Below the pieces are notes generated by a model. The model saw nothing but the letters and a program-made list of their open reading frames with translations. It ran no database searches and was not told where the DNA came from. From assembly GCA_947599875.1 (NCBI GenBank), contig CANQFV010000003.1:49725-113724 (forward strand): a DNA stretch of 64,000 nucleotides, in the 5' to 3' direction. The position numbers and the translations under genes are program-made. Numbering within the stretch: position 1 is the first letter of the stretch; every line of letters starts with the position of its first letter. The DNA is from an uncultured Oscillospiraceae bacterium. GTDB lineage: Bacteria > Bacillota > Clostridia > Oscillospirales > Oscillospiraceae. Below, piece after piece: positions 22,332 to 31,128 of the stretch.

Positions 22332-24988
22332 CACTTCGCCTCGTACCAGTTGCGCCCGGCGTGGGCCTCCACGGTGAGGGGCACCGTCAGGGCCGCCGCC
22401 CCCTCCATCTGCCGGACAAGGATCTCCTTTACCGCCTGGGCGTCCTCCCGGGCGCACTCCACGATCAGCTCGTCGTGTACCTGCAGGAGGAGGCTGGCGT
22501 CCAGCCCGCTCTCCCGCAGGGCGCGGTCCACATTTACCATCGCGATCTTCATGATGTCCGCCGCCGTCCCCTGGATGGGCATGTTCCGCGCCACCCGCTC
22601 CCCGAAGGAGCGGACGGTGAAGCTGGAGGCCTTCAGCTCCGGCAGGGGCCTGCGGCGGCCGTACAGAGTGGTGACGACGCCCGTCTCCTTGGCGCGGCGA
22701 ACCACCTGCTCCATGTACTCCGCCACCCCCCGGTAGGTGGACATGTAGGTGTTGATATACGCCCGGGCCTCCTGGACGCTGACCCCGATGTCCTCGCTGA
22801 GAGAGAAGGCGGAGATGCCGTACACGATGCCGAAATTCACGGCCTTGGCGTGGCGCCGCTGCTCCGGCGTCACCTGCTCCGGCGGGATGCCCAGCACCTG
22901 GGCCGCGGTGGAGCGGTGGACGTCCTCCCCGGTCAAAAAGGCGTTTCTCATGTTCTCGTCCCCGGAGATGTGCGCCAGGACCCGAAGCTCGATCTGGCTG
23001 TAGTCCGCGTCCACCAGGACCCGCCCCTCCGGGGCCACAAACATCTTCCGGATCTCCCCGCCCAGCTCCCGCCGGATGGGGATATTCTGCAAATTCGGCT
23101 CCGTGGAGCTGAGCCGCCCCGTGGCCGTTGCCGTCATCTGAAAATTCGTGTGGATCCGCCCGTCGGGGGCGATGACCTTTGTCAGCCCGTCGGCGTAGGT
23201 GGATTTGAGCTTGCTCAGCTCCCGGTACTCCAGCACAAGCCCCACAACCGGGTTCAGGGGCCGGAGCTTCTCCAGCACCTCAGCGTTGGTGCTGAAGCCC
23301 CGGTTGTTCTTCTTCCCCGCGGGCAGGCCCAGCTTCACAAAAAGCACCTCGCCCAGCTGCTTGGGGGAGTTGATGTTGAATTCCGTCCCCGCCAGCTTAT
23401 AGATCTCCCCGGTCAGCGTCTCGATCTGGGCGGACAGCACCTGCCCGAAATTCGCCAGGGCCGTCCTGTCCACCAAAAATCCCGCCAGCTCCATCCGGGC
23501 CAGCACCGGGCAGAGGGGCATCTCCGCCTCCCGGAAGAGCCTGGTCAATCCCAGCTCCTCCAGCTTCGGCTCCAGCGCCTCCCGCAGGGCCGACACCCCC
23601 GCCGCCTCGCTGAGAAGCCGCCCCACGAGCTTGGTTCCGTCGTCTAAGAGGGAGAACTGCCCGTCCTCCTCCGCCCCGTCCTGGGGCGTAAAGCCGTACC
23701 AGCGCCGGCACAGGTTCCCCAGCTCAAAATTCCCCGCCGTGGGGTCGATGAGATACGCCGCCAGGGCCGCGTCAAAGACCCAGCCCGCAGACTCGATGCC
23801 CATCTCCAAAAGCCGCCGGACGGTGTCCTTGACCTCGTGGCCCTCCTTTTGCACCCGCTCATCGCACAGCGCCTCCAGGGCGTCGCGCCACACCGGCGTC
23901 CCCTCCTGCAGGATGAACCCCAGCCCGTCGCCTTCGGCGTCCACGCTGACACAGCAAACGGACATGTCCTGGGCAAACCGCACCGCCACGGGGTGGGCGA
24001 GGATCGCCTTTTGAAACGCCTCCAGCGTCTGCGCGTCCGTCACCTCCACGCTGACGCACTCCATTTCAAAGATCTCCGCCTCCGTCTCCTCCCGCACCGG
24101 CGGGGTGAGCCTGTACTGCTCCATGAGCCGGACAAAGCCCAGCCGGTCAAAGATCCGGTACAGGGCGTCGTTGTCCACCGGCGTGACCCGGTTTTCCTCC
24201 GGCGAGAAGGCCAGCGGCGCCTCACACCGGATAGTGGCCAGATCCTTGGACAGGGCGGCCTGCTCCCGCCCCTCCGTCAGCTTCTTCACAAGTCCGGGAC
24301 CGGCCGGCTTGTCCGGGGCCTGACAGATGTCCGGCAGGCTGTCGTAGAGGTTCTCCACGGAGTGGTAGAGCTGGATCAGCGCCAGGGCCGTCTTCTCCCC
24401 CACGCCCCGCACACCGGGGATGTTGTCGGAGGCGTCCCCCATCAGCGCCTTTAAGTCGATCATGTGGATGGGATCAAAGCCGTACTCCTCCCGGAAGACC
24501 TCCGGCGTCACGGCCCGGGTGGTGGTCTGCCCCATCCGCGTCGTCACGAGCCGCACGGTGACGGTGTCGTTCACCAGCTGCAGGGAGTCCTTGTCCCCGG
24601 TGCAGACCACGCACTCCCACCCGGCGTCGGCGCATTTTCTGGAGATGGTCCCCAGAAGGTCATCCGCCTCCCACCCGGCCAGCTCGTACCGGCGGATGTT
24701 CATGGCGTCCAGCGTCTCCTTGAGCAGGGGCATCTGGAGGGCCAGCTCCTCCGGCATCTTGTGGCGCGTGGCCTTGTACCCGTCGTATTTCAGGTGCCGG
24801 AAGGTCGGCTCCGGCAGGTCGAAGGTGACGCACAGCGCGTCCGGCTCCTCCTCCGTCTGGATGCGCCGGAGAATATTGAGAAATCCGAAAATGGCGTTGG
24901 TGGGCGTCCCGTCCGGCGCGTTCAGCATCCGCACCCCAAAAAACGCCCGGTTCACAATGCTGTTCCCGTCGATCACCACAAGCTTCAT
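22331..24988 (-). CDS. polA: DNA polymerase I without a proofreading active site
   Basis: PolA fills gaps and removes RNA primers. The 885-residue protein has an N-terminal 5' nuclease domain (DGNSIVNRAFFG, GWEADDLLG, LMGDASDNIPGVRGVGEKTA), a middle domain, and a polymerase domain with motifs A (DYSQIELR), B (RRHAKAVNFGIVYG) and C (QVHDELIVE). In the middle domain the exonuclease signature DxE is missing: the corresponding strand reads VAVRFAQDMSV, and the later Y-x3-D motif is also absent. As in Bacillus-type enzymes, 3'-5' proofreading is probably lost. It leads the polA-rimI-tsaD operon. Confidence 0.97.
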   Translation of the reverse strand: MKLVVIDGNSIVNRAFFGVRMLNAPDGTPTNAIFGFLNILRRIQTEEEPDALCVTFDLPEPTFRHLKYDGYKATRHKMPEELALQMPLLKETLDAMNIRRYELAGWEADDLLGTISRKCADAGWECVVCTGDKDSLQLVNDTVTVRLVTTRMGQTTTRAVTPEVFREEYGFDPIHMIDLKALMGDASDNIPGVRGVGEKTALALIQLYHSVENLYDSLPDICQAPDKPAGPGLVKKLTEGREQAALSKDLATIRCEAPLAFSPEENRVTPVDNDALYRIFDRLGFVRLMEQYRLTPPVREETEAEIFEMECVSVEVTDAQTLEAFQKAILAHPVAVRFAQDMSVCCVSVDAEGDGLGFILQEGTPVWRDALEALCDERVQKEGHEVKDTVRRLLEMGIESAGWVFDAALAAYLIDPTAGNFELGNLCRRWYGFTPQDGAEEDGQFSLLDDGTKLVGRLLSEAAGVSALREALEPKLEELGLTRLFREAEMPLCPVLARMELAGFLVDRTALANFGQVLSAQIETLTGEIYKLAGTEFNINSPKQLGEVLFVKLGLPAGKKNNRGFSTNAEVLEKLRPLNPVVGLVLEYRELSKLKSTYADGLTKVIAPDGRIHTNFQMTATATGRLSSTEPNLQNIPIRRELGGEIRKMFVAPEGRVLVDADYSQIELRVLAHISGDENMRNAFLTGEDVHRSTAAQVLGIPPEQVTPEQRRHAKAVNFGIVYGISAFSLSEDIGVSVQEARAYINTYMSTYRGVAEYMEQVVRRAKETGVVTTLYGRRRPLPELKASSFTVRSFGERVARNMPIQGTAADIMKIAMVNVDRALRESGLDASLLLQVHDELIVECAREDAQAVKEILVRQMEGAAALTVPLTVEAHAGRNWYEAK

Positions 24989-25084
24989 CCCCGCGCCTCC
25001 TAAAAGAAATGATTTGATTTATTTTACCACCGGAAGAGAGGTTATGCAACCCCATAAAATTCTCTACAGCCCCTGCAGGCGCCG

Positions 25085-25530
25085 CCCCGGCCAAAGGGAA
25101 AAGGTGTCCGCCCGAAGGGCGGGGAGGGGAAGTCCCCCGGAGGGGGACGGGGCTTTCCCCAACGGGGGAATGTGGTGTCCGCCCGAAGGGCGGACGGGGT
25201 ATTTTACTTTCCCCTCTTTGATTTCGTCAAAGAGGGGAAAGTAACAAAGGGGAGAAACCGACCAGGGGGGATTTCGATTTCCCCCCTGGACCCCCTTGAA
25301 CCGACCAGTTAGGGGGCCGCGGCCCCCTACTGGAGAAACCCCCGGGGAGCTGCCCGGGGGGTGCAGGGGACGAATAGGTGCGAAGCAGCCACAAGGCGGT
25401 GCGTCGCGCCCTGTGGACTGAGCCGGTGTGACACGGGGACGGTTCCTTAGTCACACCAGTGTGCGCACTGGTGGTACAAAGAAACCGTCCCCGCTGTCCC
25501 ACCTCCTCAGAAGACGGACAATCCCCCGTC
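25085..25530. repeat. Long hairpin-array repeat, family B (copy 3)
   Basis: Same order of hairpins as at 11058-11600: GTCCGCCC/GGGCGGAG, GTCCCCC/GGGGGAC, GTCCGCCC/GGGCGGAC, ACTTTCCCCTCTTTG/CAAAGAGGGGAAAGT, CCAGGGGGG/CCCCCCTGG, AGGGGGCC/GGCCCCCT, then GGGGACGG motifs. The 37-base hairpin differs from copy 1 at several positions on both arms. It occupies the gap between polA and the GH42 gene together with a family A copy. Confidence 0.85.
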
Positions 25531-25545
25531 CCGCTCCCCCAATCC

Positions 25546-25800
25546 AAATATTTTTTCCGGCGGCATGTACGTCGGAAAAAATCCCTCTTGCCGCGCAAGT
25601 GTCCAGTCCGCAGACTGGTCGCGCAGCGCGGCAGCAGAAAGACCCGGCGTGAATTCCGCAGAATTCACGCCGGGTCTTTCGCACGCATCCCCTTGGCATT
25701 GAAAGGCCGCAGGGGTTTACCGCCAGGGCAGGAGAGGCGCGGAAAGTTCCCGCGCCAGAAAACCCCTGTGGCCTTTCAAGCCAGTTTAGCCCCCTGCGGC
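25546..25800. repeat. Hairpin-mosaic repeat, family A (copy 4)
   Basis: Complete four-module copy directly after the family B array: ATTTTTTCCGGCG/CGTCGGAAAAAAT; TTGCCGCGC...GCGCGGCAGCAG enclosing CCAGTC/GACTGG; AGACCCGGCGTGAATTC/GAATTCACGCCGGGTCT with loop CGCA; and TTGAAAGGCCGCAGGGG pairing with CCCCTGTGGCCTTTCAA over a larger loop. It ends just before the GH42 stop codon. Confidence 0.85.
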
Positions 25801-25814
25801 CTTCCAAGCCAGCC

Positions 25815-27788
25815 TTATATCTCTTTTCCGTTTTCCGTGATGCGCACGCCCCAGGGGGGGATCAGGGTGCCGTCCGGCCCCTTTACGCTCCGGGGGGAGT
25901 AGTTGAGAAAGAAGACCAGGGTGGCGCCGGTGGGGGAGACGGCCCGGCGCAGCACCAGGGGGTACTCGATGCCGGGCAGGCGGATATTCAGCTCCGGCAG
26001 GAGCCGCCGCAGCAGGGCGTCCAGGGCCTCCGGGCCGAAGCAGGCGGACAGATACACGGCCTTGCCCCGGCCGTACCGGTTCAGGGTGACGGCGGGCGTC
26101 CCGTCCCACGCCGGGTGGCGCAGGGTGACAAGGGGCCTGGCCGTGACGGGGGTCACAAGCTCCATCCAGTCCGTGGCGTGGGCGCCCTCCGGCAGGGGGA
26201 CGTAGTCGGACGCAAGCGCCGCGTCCTCCGGCACGGTGAACCGGTCGTAGGTCAGGCCGAAGACCCGGGTCAGCAGGTGGGGCTGGGCGTCGCTGTAGAT
26301 CTTCAGATGCTCATTGGCAAAGCCGGTGCGGAAGGTGGCGATCACGTTACCGCCCTCCCGCACGAATTTGCCCACGGCCCGCAGGAGCTTCTCCGGCGCG
26401 GCGTACAGCGTGGGCAGGATCAGCAGGGAGTAGCCGGAGAAGTCCGTCTGGGAGTCCCAGAGGATGTCGTACTCCACGTTGAGCCGGTACAGGCTGTCGC
26501 ACAGCCAGCGCACATAGTCGGCGTAGGTCTTGTCCGGCCGGAACCCGGCCTGACAGGTGGGGAACCACTCCAGCGCCGCCTGGGAGCGGGTGGAGATCAT
26601 CACCGCCACACGGTTTTCCTTCCTCATTCCCAGGAGCTTGGGGGACAGGCGGGCCAGCGTCCGGCCGATGTCCGCGCACTCTCGGTATATATCGTTGGGC
26701 TGCAGGTCGTGGCTGAGGACGCCCTTCCAGTAGGACTCCAGGGCGTTGTGGATGCTGTGCCAGTGCCAGTACTCCACGCCCTGCGCGCCACAGGCCACAT
26801 GGGACAGGGCCTGGAGCTTCAGCTGGCCGGGGTAGGGCAGGTAGCCGAAATTCCCCTGGGCCTGGGTCTCCAGAACAAGATAATTTTGCTTCTTGATGCC
26901 CCGGGCCACGGCGCCGCCGAAGGCGATCTCCGCCCCGGTGAGCTTCCCCCCGCCGGGGTGGTAGATGTCGCACCCGGCTACGGTGACGGCCTGGCCGGCG
27001 GCGTCCTGATCCACGTCCGGCTGGGGGCCGAAGGACCAGCCCCGCCACTGATAATCGAAATTGTGGGTGATAAACTGGCCCGGACGCAGGTACTCCTCCA
27101 CCAGGGAGCGCTGCCACAGGAGGAAATCCGTCACCAGGGAGCGCTGGAACGCCTGGTACTCCGCGCCGTAGCTGGCGTTGATGGTGCCCCGCACGTCGGG
27201 CAGGTCGTCCCAGCTGCCCAGGGCGTTTGACCAGTAGGCGAAGCCGAACTCCCGGTTCAGACGCTCTACCGTCCGGAACTTCTGCCGCAGGTATTTTTTA
27301 AAGAGCGCCTGGGCGCGGGCCGAGCAGGTGTCGTAGGGCTTTGTCTCGTTGTCCAGCTGGTAGCCGATGACGCAGTCGTACTGCGCGGCGGCCTCGCACA
27401 CCTTGCGGATGATGATCTCGCAGTGGCGCCGGTAGGCGGGGTGGGTCAGGTCAAAGCTCTGGCGGCACCCGTAGCGCAGGGGGCCGGCGTGAGTCTCGGA
27501 CATGATGTCCGGGTACTTCCTGGCCAGCCAAGGGGGGATGGCGTAGGTGGGGGTGCCCACAATGACCCGGAGGCCGTATCTCCCCGCCGTCTCCAGGGTG
27601 CGGTGGAGGAGGGACAGGTCAAATTCCCCCTCCCGCGGCTCCCAGGTGGACCAGGTGGACTCCGCCACGCGGATGAGATTGAAGCCCGCGTCCCGGAGAA
27701 GGCGCATATCCTCCTCCATGCGCTCCACCGGCATGTATTCCGGGTAGTAGGCCGCTCCGTAGAGGAGCTTGTCGGTGATGTTTTCCAT
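25815..27788 (-). CDS. Beta-galactosidase, glycoside hydrolase family 42
   Basis: GH42 enzymes release terminal galactose from short galacto-oligosaccharides, commonly products of galactan breakdown. The 657-residue protein has the (beta/alpha)8 barrel start YGAAYYPEYMPVERMEEDMRL (first 20 residues of the barrel), the acid/base glutamate in GYQLDNETK, the nucleophile-type glutamate in LVLETQAQG, the trimerisation domain, and a C-terminal beta domain. No signal peptide, so cytosolic. AAGGAGGT precedes the ATG. It is transcribed divergently from a LacI regulator, with an operator-like palindrome between. Gene clusters with GH53 usually act on beta-1,4-galactan. Confidence 0.95.
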   Translation of the reverse strand: MENITDKLLYGAAYYPEYMPVERMEEDMRLLRDAGFNLIRVAESTWSTWEPREGEFDLSLLHRTLETAGRYGLRVIVGTPTYAIPPWLARKYPDIMSETHAGPLRYGCRQSFDLTHPAYRRHCEIIIRKVCEAAAQYDCVIGYQLDNETKPYDTCSARAQALFKKYLRQKFRTVERLNREFGFAYWSNALGSWDDLPDVRGTINASYGAEYQAFQRSLVTDFLLWQRSLVEEYLRPGQFITHNFDYQWRGWSFGPQPDVDQDAAGQAVTVAGCDIYHPGGGKLTGAEIAFGGAVARGIKKQNYLVLETQAQGNFGYLPYPGQLKLQALSHVACGAQGVEYWHWHSIHNALESYWKGVLSHDLQPNDIYRECADIGRTLARLSPKLLGMRKENRVAVMISTRSQAALEWFPTCQAGFRPDKTYADYVRWLCDSLYRLNVEYDILWDSQTDFSGYSLLILPTLYAAPEKLLRAVGKFVREGGNVIATFRTGFANEHLKIYSDAQPHLLTRVFGLTYDRFTVPEDAALASDYVPLPEGAHATDWMELVTPVTARPLVTLRHPAWDGTPAVTLNRYGRGKAVYLSACFGPEALDALLRRLLPELNIRLPGIEYPLVLRRAVSPTGATLVFFLNYSPRSVKGPDGTLIPPWGVRITENGKEI

Positions 27789-27800
27789 AGGTTTACCTCC

Positions 27801-27842
27801 TTGACGGATGGGGGGCGGTTTGGTAAAATATTCGTAGAATAT
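27801..27842 (+). promoter_or_regulatory. lacI-type gene promoter with overlapping operator
   Basis: TTGACG (27801-27806) and TAAAAT (27824-27829) are 17 bases apart and read toward the LacI gene. The perfect inverted repeat ATATTC-GTA-GAATAT (27828-27842) overlaps the minus-10 end and start site. A regulator bound there would block its own gene and could affect the divergent GH42 gene. Confidence 0.6.
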
Positions 27843-27877
27843 CGAGGCATTTCTGTACGAGAGGGGAGGTGGCGGCC

Positions 27878-28858
27878 GTGGCGGACAACGCCGTGACCAT
27901 AGACGACGTGGCGAGGGCCCTGAACGTCAGCAAGACCACCGTGTCCCGGGCCGTCTCCGGCAAGGGACGCATCAGCGCCGAGACGCGGGCCAGGATCCTG
28001 GCCTATATCGACGCCTGCGGCTACAGGCCCAACGCCGTGGCCAAGGGCCTGGCCCAGAACAGGACGAGGAACATCTGCGCCGTCATCCCCCGGGCGGCGG
28101 GGGAGCAGGATCTGTGGTTTTTCCGGGAGTGCATCCTGGGCATCTGCTCCGCCGCCTCCCGGCGGGATTACGACGTGCTGGTGACGGTGGGCGAGGACGA
28201 GGCCCAGCTCACCCGGATCTTAGAGAACGGCAAGGCGGACGGCTTTATCGCCGCCATAGGGCGGCGCGGGCCGGGGCCGGCGGAGCTGATACGCGCCCAC
28301 GGGGCCAAGCTGGTAATCATCGGCCCGGACAGCGGCGCCGGGACGGTGTGCGTGGACAACGCCAACGCCCTGGCCGCCCGGGAGCTGACGGAGCTGCTCA
28401 TCCGCCGGGGGGCGGAGAGGCTGGCCCTTCTGGGTGGGGACTCCGGGAACCTGGTGACCCAGAGCCGCGCCGACGGCTTCTCCGCCGCCTGCCGGGGGGC
28501 CGGGGCCGACGCCCTGATCTTCCCGGATATCCTGGACGGCGCCGGGGCGCAGGCGGCGGTGGACGCCGCCCTGAGCCGGGATGTCCAGGCCCTGGTGTGC
28601 ATGGACGACGGCATCTGCCTCCTGGCTGTCCGCGCCCTGGCGGACAGGGGCGCCGCCGTGCCGGAGCGGGTAAAGGTGGCGTGCCTCTACGACAGCCCCC
28701 TGATGGGCAGCCTGACCCCGGGGGTGACGGCGGTGCGGTTCGACGGGGTGGAGCTGGGAGTCCAGGCCGCCGAGAGGGCCATCGACCTTATCGAGACGGG
28801 CCGGGCCGAGAGCTGTGTCCTGCCGGACTTCCGGATCATTCTGCGGGGCAGCACATAA
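27878..28858 (+). CDS. LacI-family transcriptional regulator
   Basis: The 326-residue protein has the N-terminal LacI helix-turn-helix (VTIDDVARALNVSKTTVSRA) and hinge helix (YRPNAVAKGL), followed by a periplasmic-binding-protein-like effector domain. The GTG giving MADNAVTIDD is chosen over another GTG nine bases upstream because GAGGGGAGGT sits at the right distance. Position between GH42 and the galactan/galactose genes suggests it senses a galactoside and represses both sides. The effector cannot be read from sequence. Confidence 0.92.
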   Translation: MADNAVTIDDVARALNVSKTTVSRAVSGKGRISAETRARILAYIDACGYRPNAVAKGLAQNRTRNICAVIPRAAGEQDLWFFRECILGICSAASRRDYDVLVTVGEDEAQLTRILENGKADGFIAAIGRRGPGPAELIRAHGAKLVIIGPDSGAGTVCVDNANALAARELTELLIRRGAERLALLGGDSGNLVTQSRADGFSAACRGAGADALIFPDILDGAGAQAAVDAALSRDVQALVCMDDGICLLAVRALADRGAAVPERVKVACLYDSPLMGSLTPGVTAVRFDGVELGVQAAERAIDLIETGRAESCVLPDFRIILRGST

Positions 28859-28874
28859 CGCCGGCTGTCGAAAG

Positions 28875-29012
28875 AGGCCGCAGGGCCGCGCAAGCGCGCG
28901 GCGAGAGGGATTTTTTGCCAGGCAAAAGCCCTGCAAATAATAAAGGCCGCAGGGCCGCGCAAGCGCGCGGCGAGAGGGATTTTTTGCCAGGCAAAAGCCC
29001 TGCAAATAATAT
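28875..29012. repeat. 69-base tandem duplication of a family A segment
   Basis: Two apparently identical 69-base units follow each other. Each holds GCCGCGC-AAG-CGCGCGGC, then GAGAGGGATTTTTTGCC, then AGGCAAAAGCCCTGCAAATAA, which is an inverted two-module fragment of the family A repeat. The identity implies recent duplication. It lies just behind the LacI gene and could terminate its transcript. The rest of the 28859-29289 gap holds the downstream promoter. Confidence 0.85.
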
Positions 29013-29131
29013 TGAAATCGAGTTTTCACCAGGTGGATAAAGCGTATATCCATAGAATAGCGCCCCGGCGGCAAGAGCGCAACTTGTCATTTTACCAAAA
29101 AACGGCCGGGCAAATTGTGCAACTTGTGGAA

Positions 29132-29160
29132 TTGACAAGGGATTTGCCCGCTGGTATACT
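29132..29160 (+). promoter_or_regulatory. Strong sigma-A promoter of the galactan operon
   Basis: TTGACA (29132-29137) and TATACT (29155-29160) are separated by exactly 17 bases. Upstream, GCAACTTGT occurs at about 29080 and again at 29120, a direct repeat 40 bases apart that could bind an activator. The promoter leads into the operon starting at 29290. Confidence 0.75.
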
Positions 29161-29172
29161 TCTTAATAAGGA

Positions 29173-29200
29173 GGACAACCGGTTGCGCAATCGGTTGTCC
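29173..29200 (+). promoter_or_regulatory. Operator-like palindrome downstream of the promoter
   Basis: GGACAACCG pairs with CGGTTGTCC around GTTGCGCAAT. The central TTGCGCAA is itself palindromic with a CG centre, as in LacI/GalR-family operators. Placed just after the expected transcription start, it could serve as a roadblock operator for the nearby LacI-family regulator or form an mRNA hairpin. Confidence 0.55.
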
Positions 29201-29289
29201 GCAGGTCATTTCCCACAAAAAGGCAGCCCCTCCGGGGGAGACGCCCGGGGAGGGGAAAAATTCTGCGCGAAAGCGCGTGGAGGGACGAA

Positions 29290-31128
29290 ATGGACAAATT
29301 TGTAGTCAACATCATCCACCGGCCGGAGATGGTGCCGGAGTACGCCGAGAAGGTGACCGGCCACGGGAAGGCGGAGGACATCGGGCGGAAGGCGCTTTTG
29401 ACGGAGAGCCTGGACATCTTCAAGACCCAGCAGCGCTGCGCCCATGAAAACGGCCTGAAGACCACCATCCAGATGACCTACGCCAGCCTCTTCAACGACG
29501 AGGCGGTGGCCCTGGCCCGGGAACACCACGAAAAGTACGGGGACGAGATCGCCCTGACGCTTCTGGGCCTCCCCTGCAAGGAGTTCCGGGAGAAGTACAA
29601 GACCAAGGACTTTTGCATCTGGATGTTCTCGATGGAGGACAAGAAGGCCATCATCCGGGACGTGTTTGAGAAGTTCCATGAGCGCTTCGGCTTCTACCCG
29701 GAGTCCACAGGCTCCTACTACATGGACGCGGAGCTGATCAACTATATCAAGGCGGAGTACCCCACGGTGAAGTGCGCCGTGGCCACCTGCTGGGAGGAGG
29801 GGCCAAAGGCCTACCACACCTGCAACAACTCCTGGTACACCTTTATGGACGGCGGCCCCTGGGCACCCTGGATCCCCTCCAAGGTGAACACCCACGCCCC
29901 CGCCGCCAACGAGGCGGAGGACTCCGGCATCGTGGCCATCCCCCACCTGAGCCGGGACTTACTGGCCTGCTACGACGGGAACGGCTCCAACTTCGGGACT
30001 CACCCCCAGAACGTGCTGCGGGGGATGATCTATGACTCCAAGACCTGGGAATTCCCCTATCTCTACAACCTGATCGACCAGTACAGGGCACTGGCCAGGT
30101 ACAACGACGGCTACGCCTACAACATGATGTTCGTCGGCCCCGGCTGGATGAACAAGATGGGCCGGTGGGAGGCCCCCTATGAGCTGCTGCTCAAGTCCTA
30201 CGAGGAGGGCTGCGCCTATTACGGGAAGCTGAAAAAAGAGGGACAGCTCCAGGATATGACCATGAGCGAGTTTGCCGACTACTACCGTGCCAAAAAGACG
30301 TACACCCAGCCGGAGTGCGCCCTGTGGCGGGATATCCTCTACGGCTCGGACAAGCAGCTGTTCTGGTACTGCGACCCCTACATGCGCGCCTGCATCAATA
30401 TGGATCAGGGCGGCGCGCTGGTGGATCTCCGGCCGTATGCGGCGAAGCTGGAGTGGCCCGTGGGCATCGGCACGGAGCATATCCAGGACGCCAGCTACCC
30501 CTTCCTCATCCAGGAGAAGTACCGGGCCGGTTACTTCACCCACTACGCCGGGGAGGGCACCGTCCGGTCGGCCAAGGTCTGCTGGAACGGCGAGGAGGTG
30601 GATCTGTGCCTCTGCCGCACGAAGGCCCACTTCTCCCAGAAGGGCCGGGACCGGATCCTGACGCTGGACCCGGTGGATATCGAGTTTGACGGCCTGACGG
30701 TAAAGCTCCGGAGCGTCATCACCTTTACGGAGGGCACCGGCGTGATCCGGGTGGACCGGGAGATCGTGGAGATGTCCGATCCCACGGCCCAGGTGAGCAT
30801 CCAGGAGTACATGGTGGGCTGCTACGGCACCACGGAGTACACCCAGGATATGTCAAGCCTCACCCTGAGGGTGGAGGCGGGGGAGAACTCCGTGGAGATC
30901 CCCTACGAGTACAAATGCCGGGAGGCGTCCGTCCCCGGCGCGGCGGAGACGAGCTGCGTTCTTCCGCCCATCAAGACGAAGGTGACGCTCAGCGCCCAGG
31001 GGCCGGATATGGCGGGCTTTGTCCGGGAGGGATACGCCTTCAGCCCCATGTTCACCCTGGGGTACACGGGAACAATGAAAGATAAGGAGGTCTTTACCAC
31101 ATGGCTCAGGGTAGAAAGGGCAGACTGA
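29290..31128 (+). CDS. Uncharacterised 612-residue protein of the galactan locus
   Basis: I cannot assign a known family. The N-terminal 300 or so residues alternate strands and helices like a (beta/alpha) barrel of the polysaccharide-deacetylase or glycosidase kind (NIIHRPEMVPEYAEKV, KYGDEIALTLLG, GFYPESTGSYYMDAEL), followed by aromatic-rich segments (NSWYTFMDGGPWAPW, MMFVGPGWMNKMGRWE) and a beta-rich C-terminal 200 residues. Acidic residues E174 region (CWEEGPKAYH) and H-rich loops could be catalytic. No signal peptide, so cytosolic. It is the first gene behind a strong promoter and a LacI-type site, ahead of GH53. A carbohydrate-active role is inferred from position and aromatic content only. 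Confidence 0.85.
   Translation: MDKFVVNIIHRPEMVPEYAEKVTGHGKAEDIGRKALLTESLDIFKTQQRCAHENGLKTTIQMTYASLFNDEAVALAREHHEKYGDEIALTLLGLPCKEFREKYKTKDFCIWMFSMEDKKAIIRDVFEKFHERFGFYPESTGSYYMDAELINYIKAEYPTVKCAVATCWEEGPKAYHTCNNSWYTFMDGGPWAPWIPSKVNTHAPAANEAEDSGIVAIPHLSRDLLACYDGNGSNFGTHPQNVLRGMIYDSKTWEFPYLYNLIDQYRALARYNDGYAYNMMFVGPGWMNKMGRWEAPYELLLKSYEEGCAYYGKLKKEGQLQDMTMSEFADYYRAKKTYTQPECALWRDILYGSDKQLFWYCDPYMRACINMDQGGALVDLRPYAAKLEWPVGIGTEHIQDASYPFLIQEKYRAGYFTHYAGEGTVRSAKVCWNGEEVDLCLCRTKAHFSQKGRDRILTLDPVDIEFDGLTVKLRSVITFTEGTGVIRVDREIVEMSDPTAQVSIQEYMVGCYGTTEYTQDMSSLTLRVEAGENSVEIPYEYKCREASVPGAAETSCVLPPIKTKVTLSAQGPDMAGFVREGYAFSPMFTLGYTGTMKDKEVFTTWLRVERAD

Noticed and set aside
28875..29012. Possible CRISPR-like direct repeat
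   Set aside because: Only two contiguous 69-base units with no spacer; no cas gene in the window.
29290..31128. GH112 galacto-N-biose phosphorylase
   Set aside because: Position in a galactose locus suggested it, but length and motifs do not match that family as I know it.
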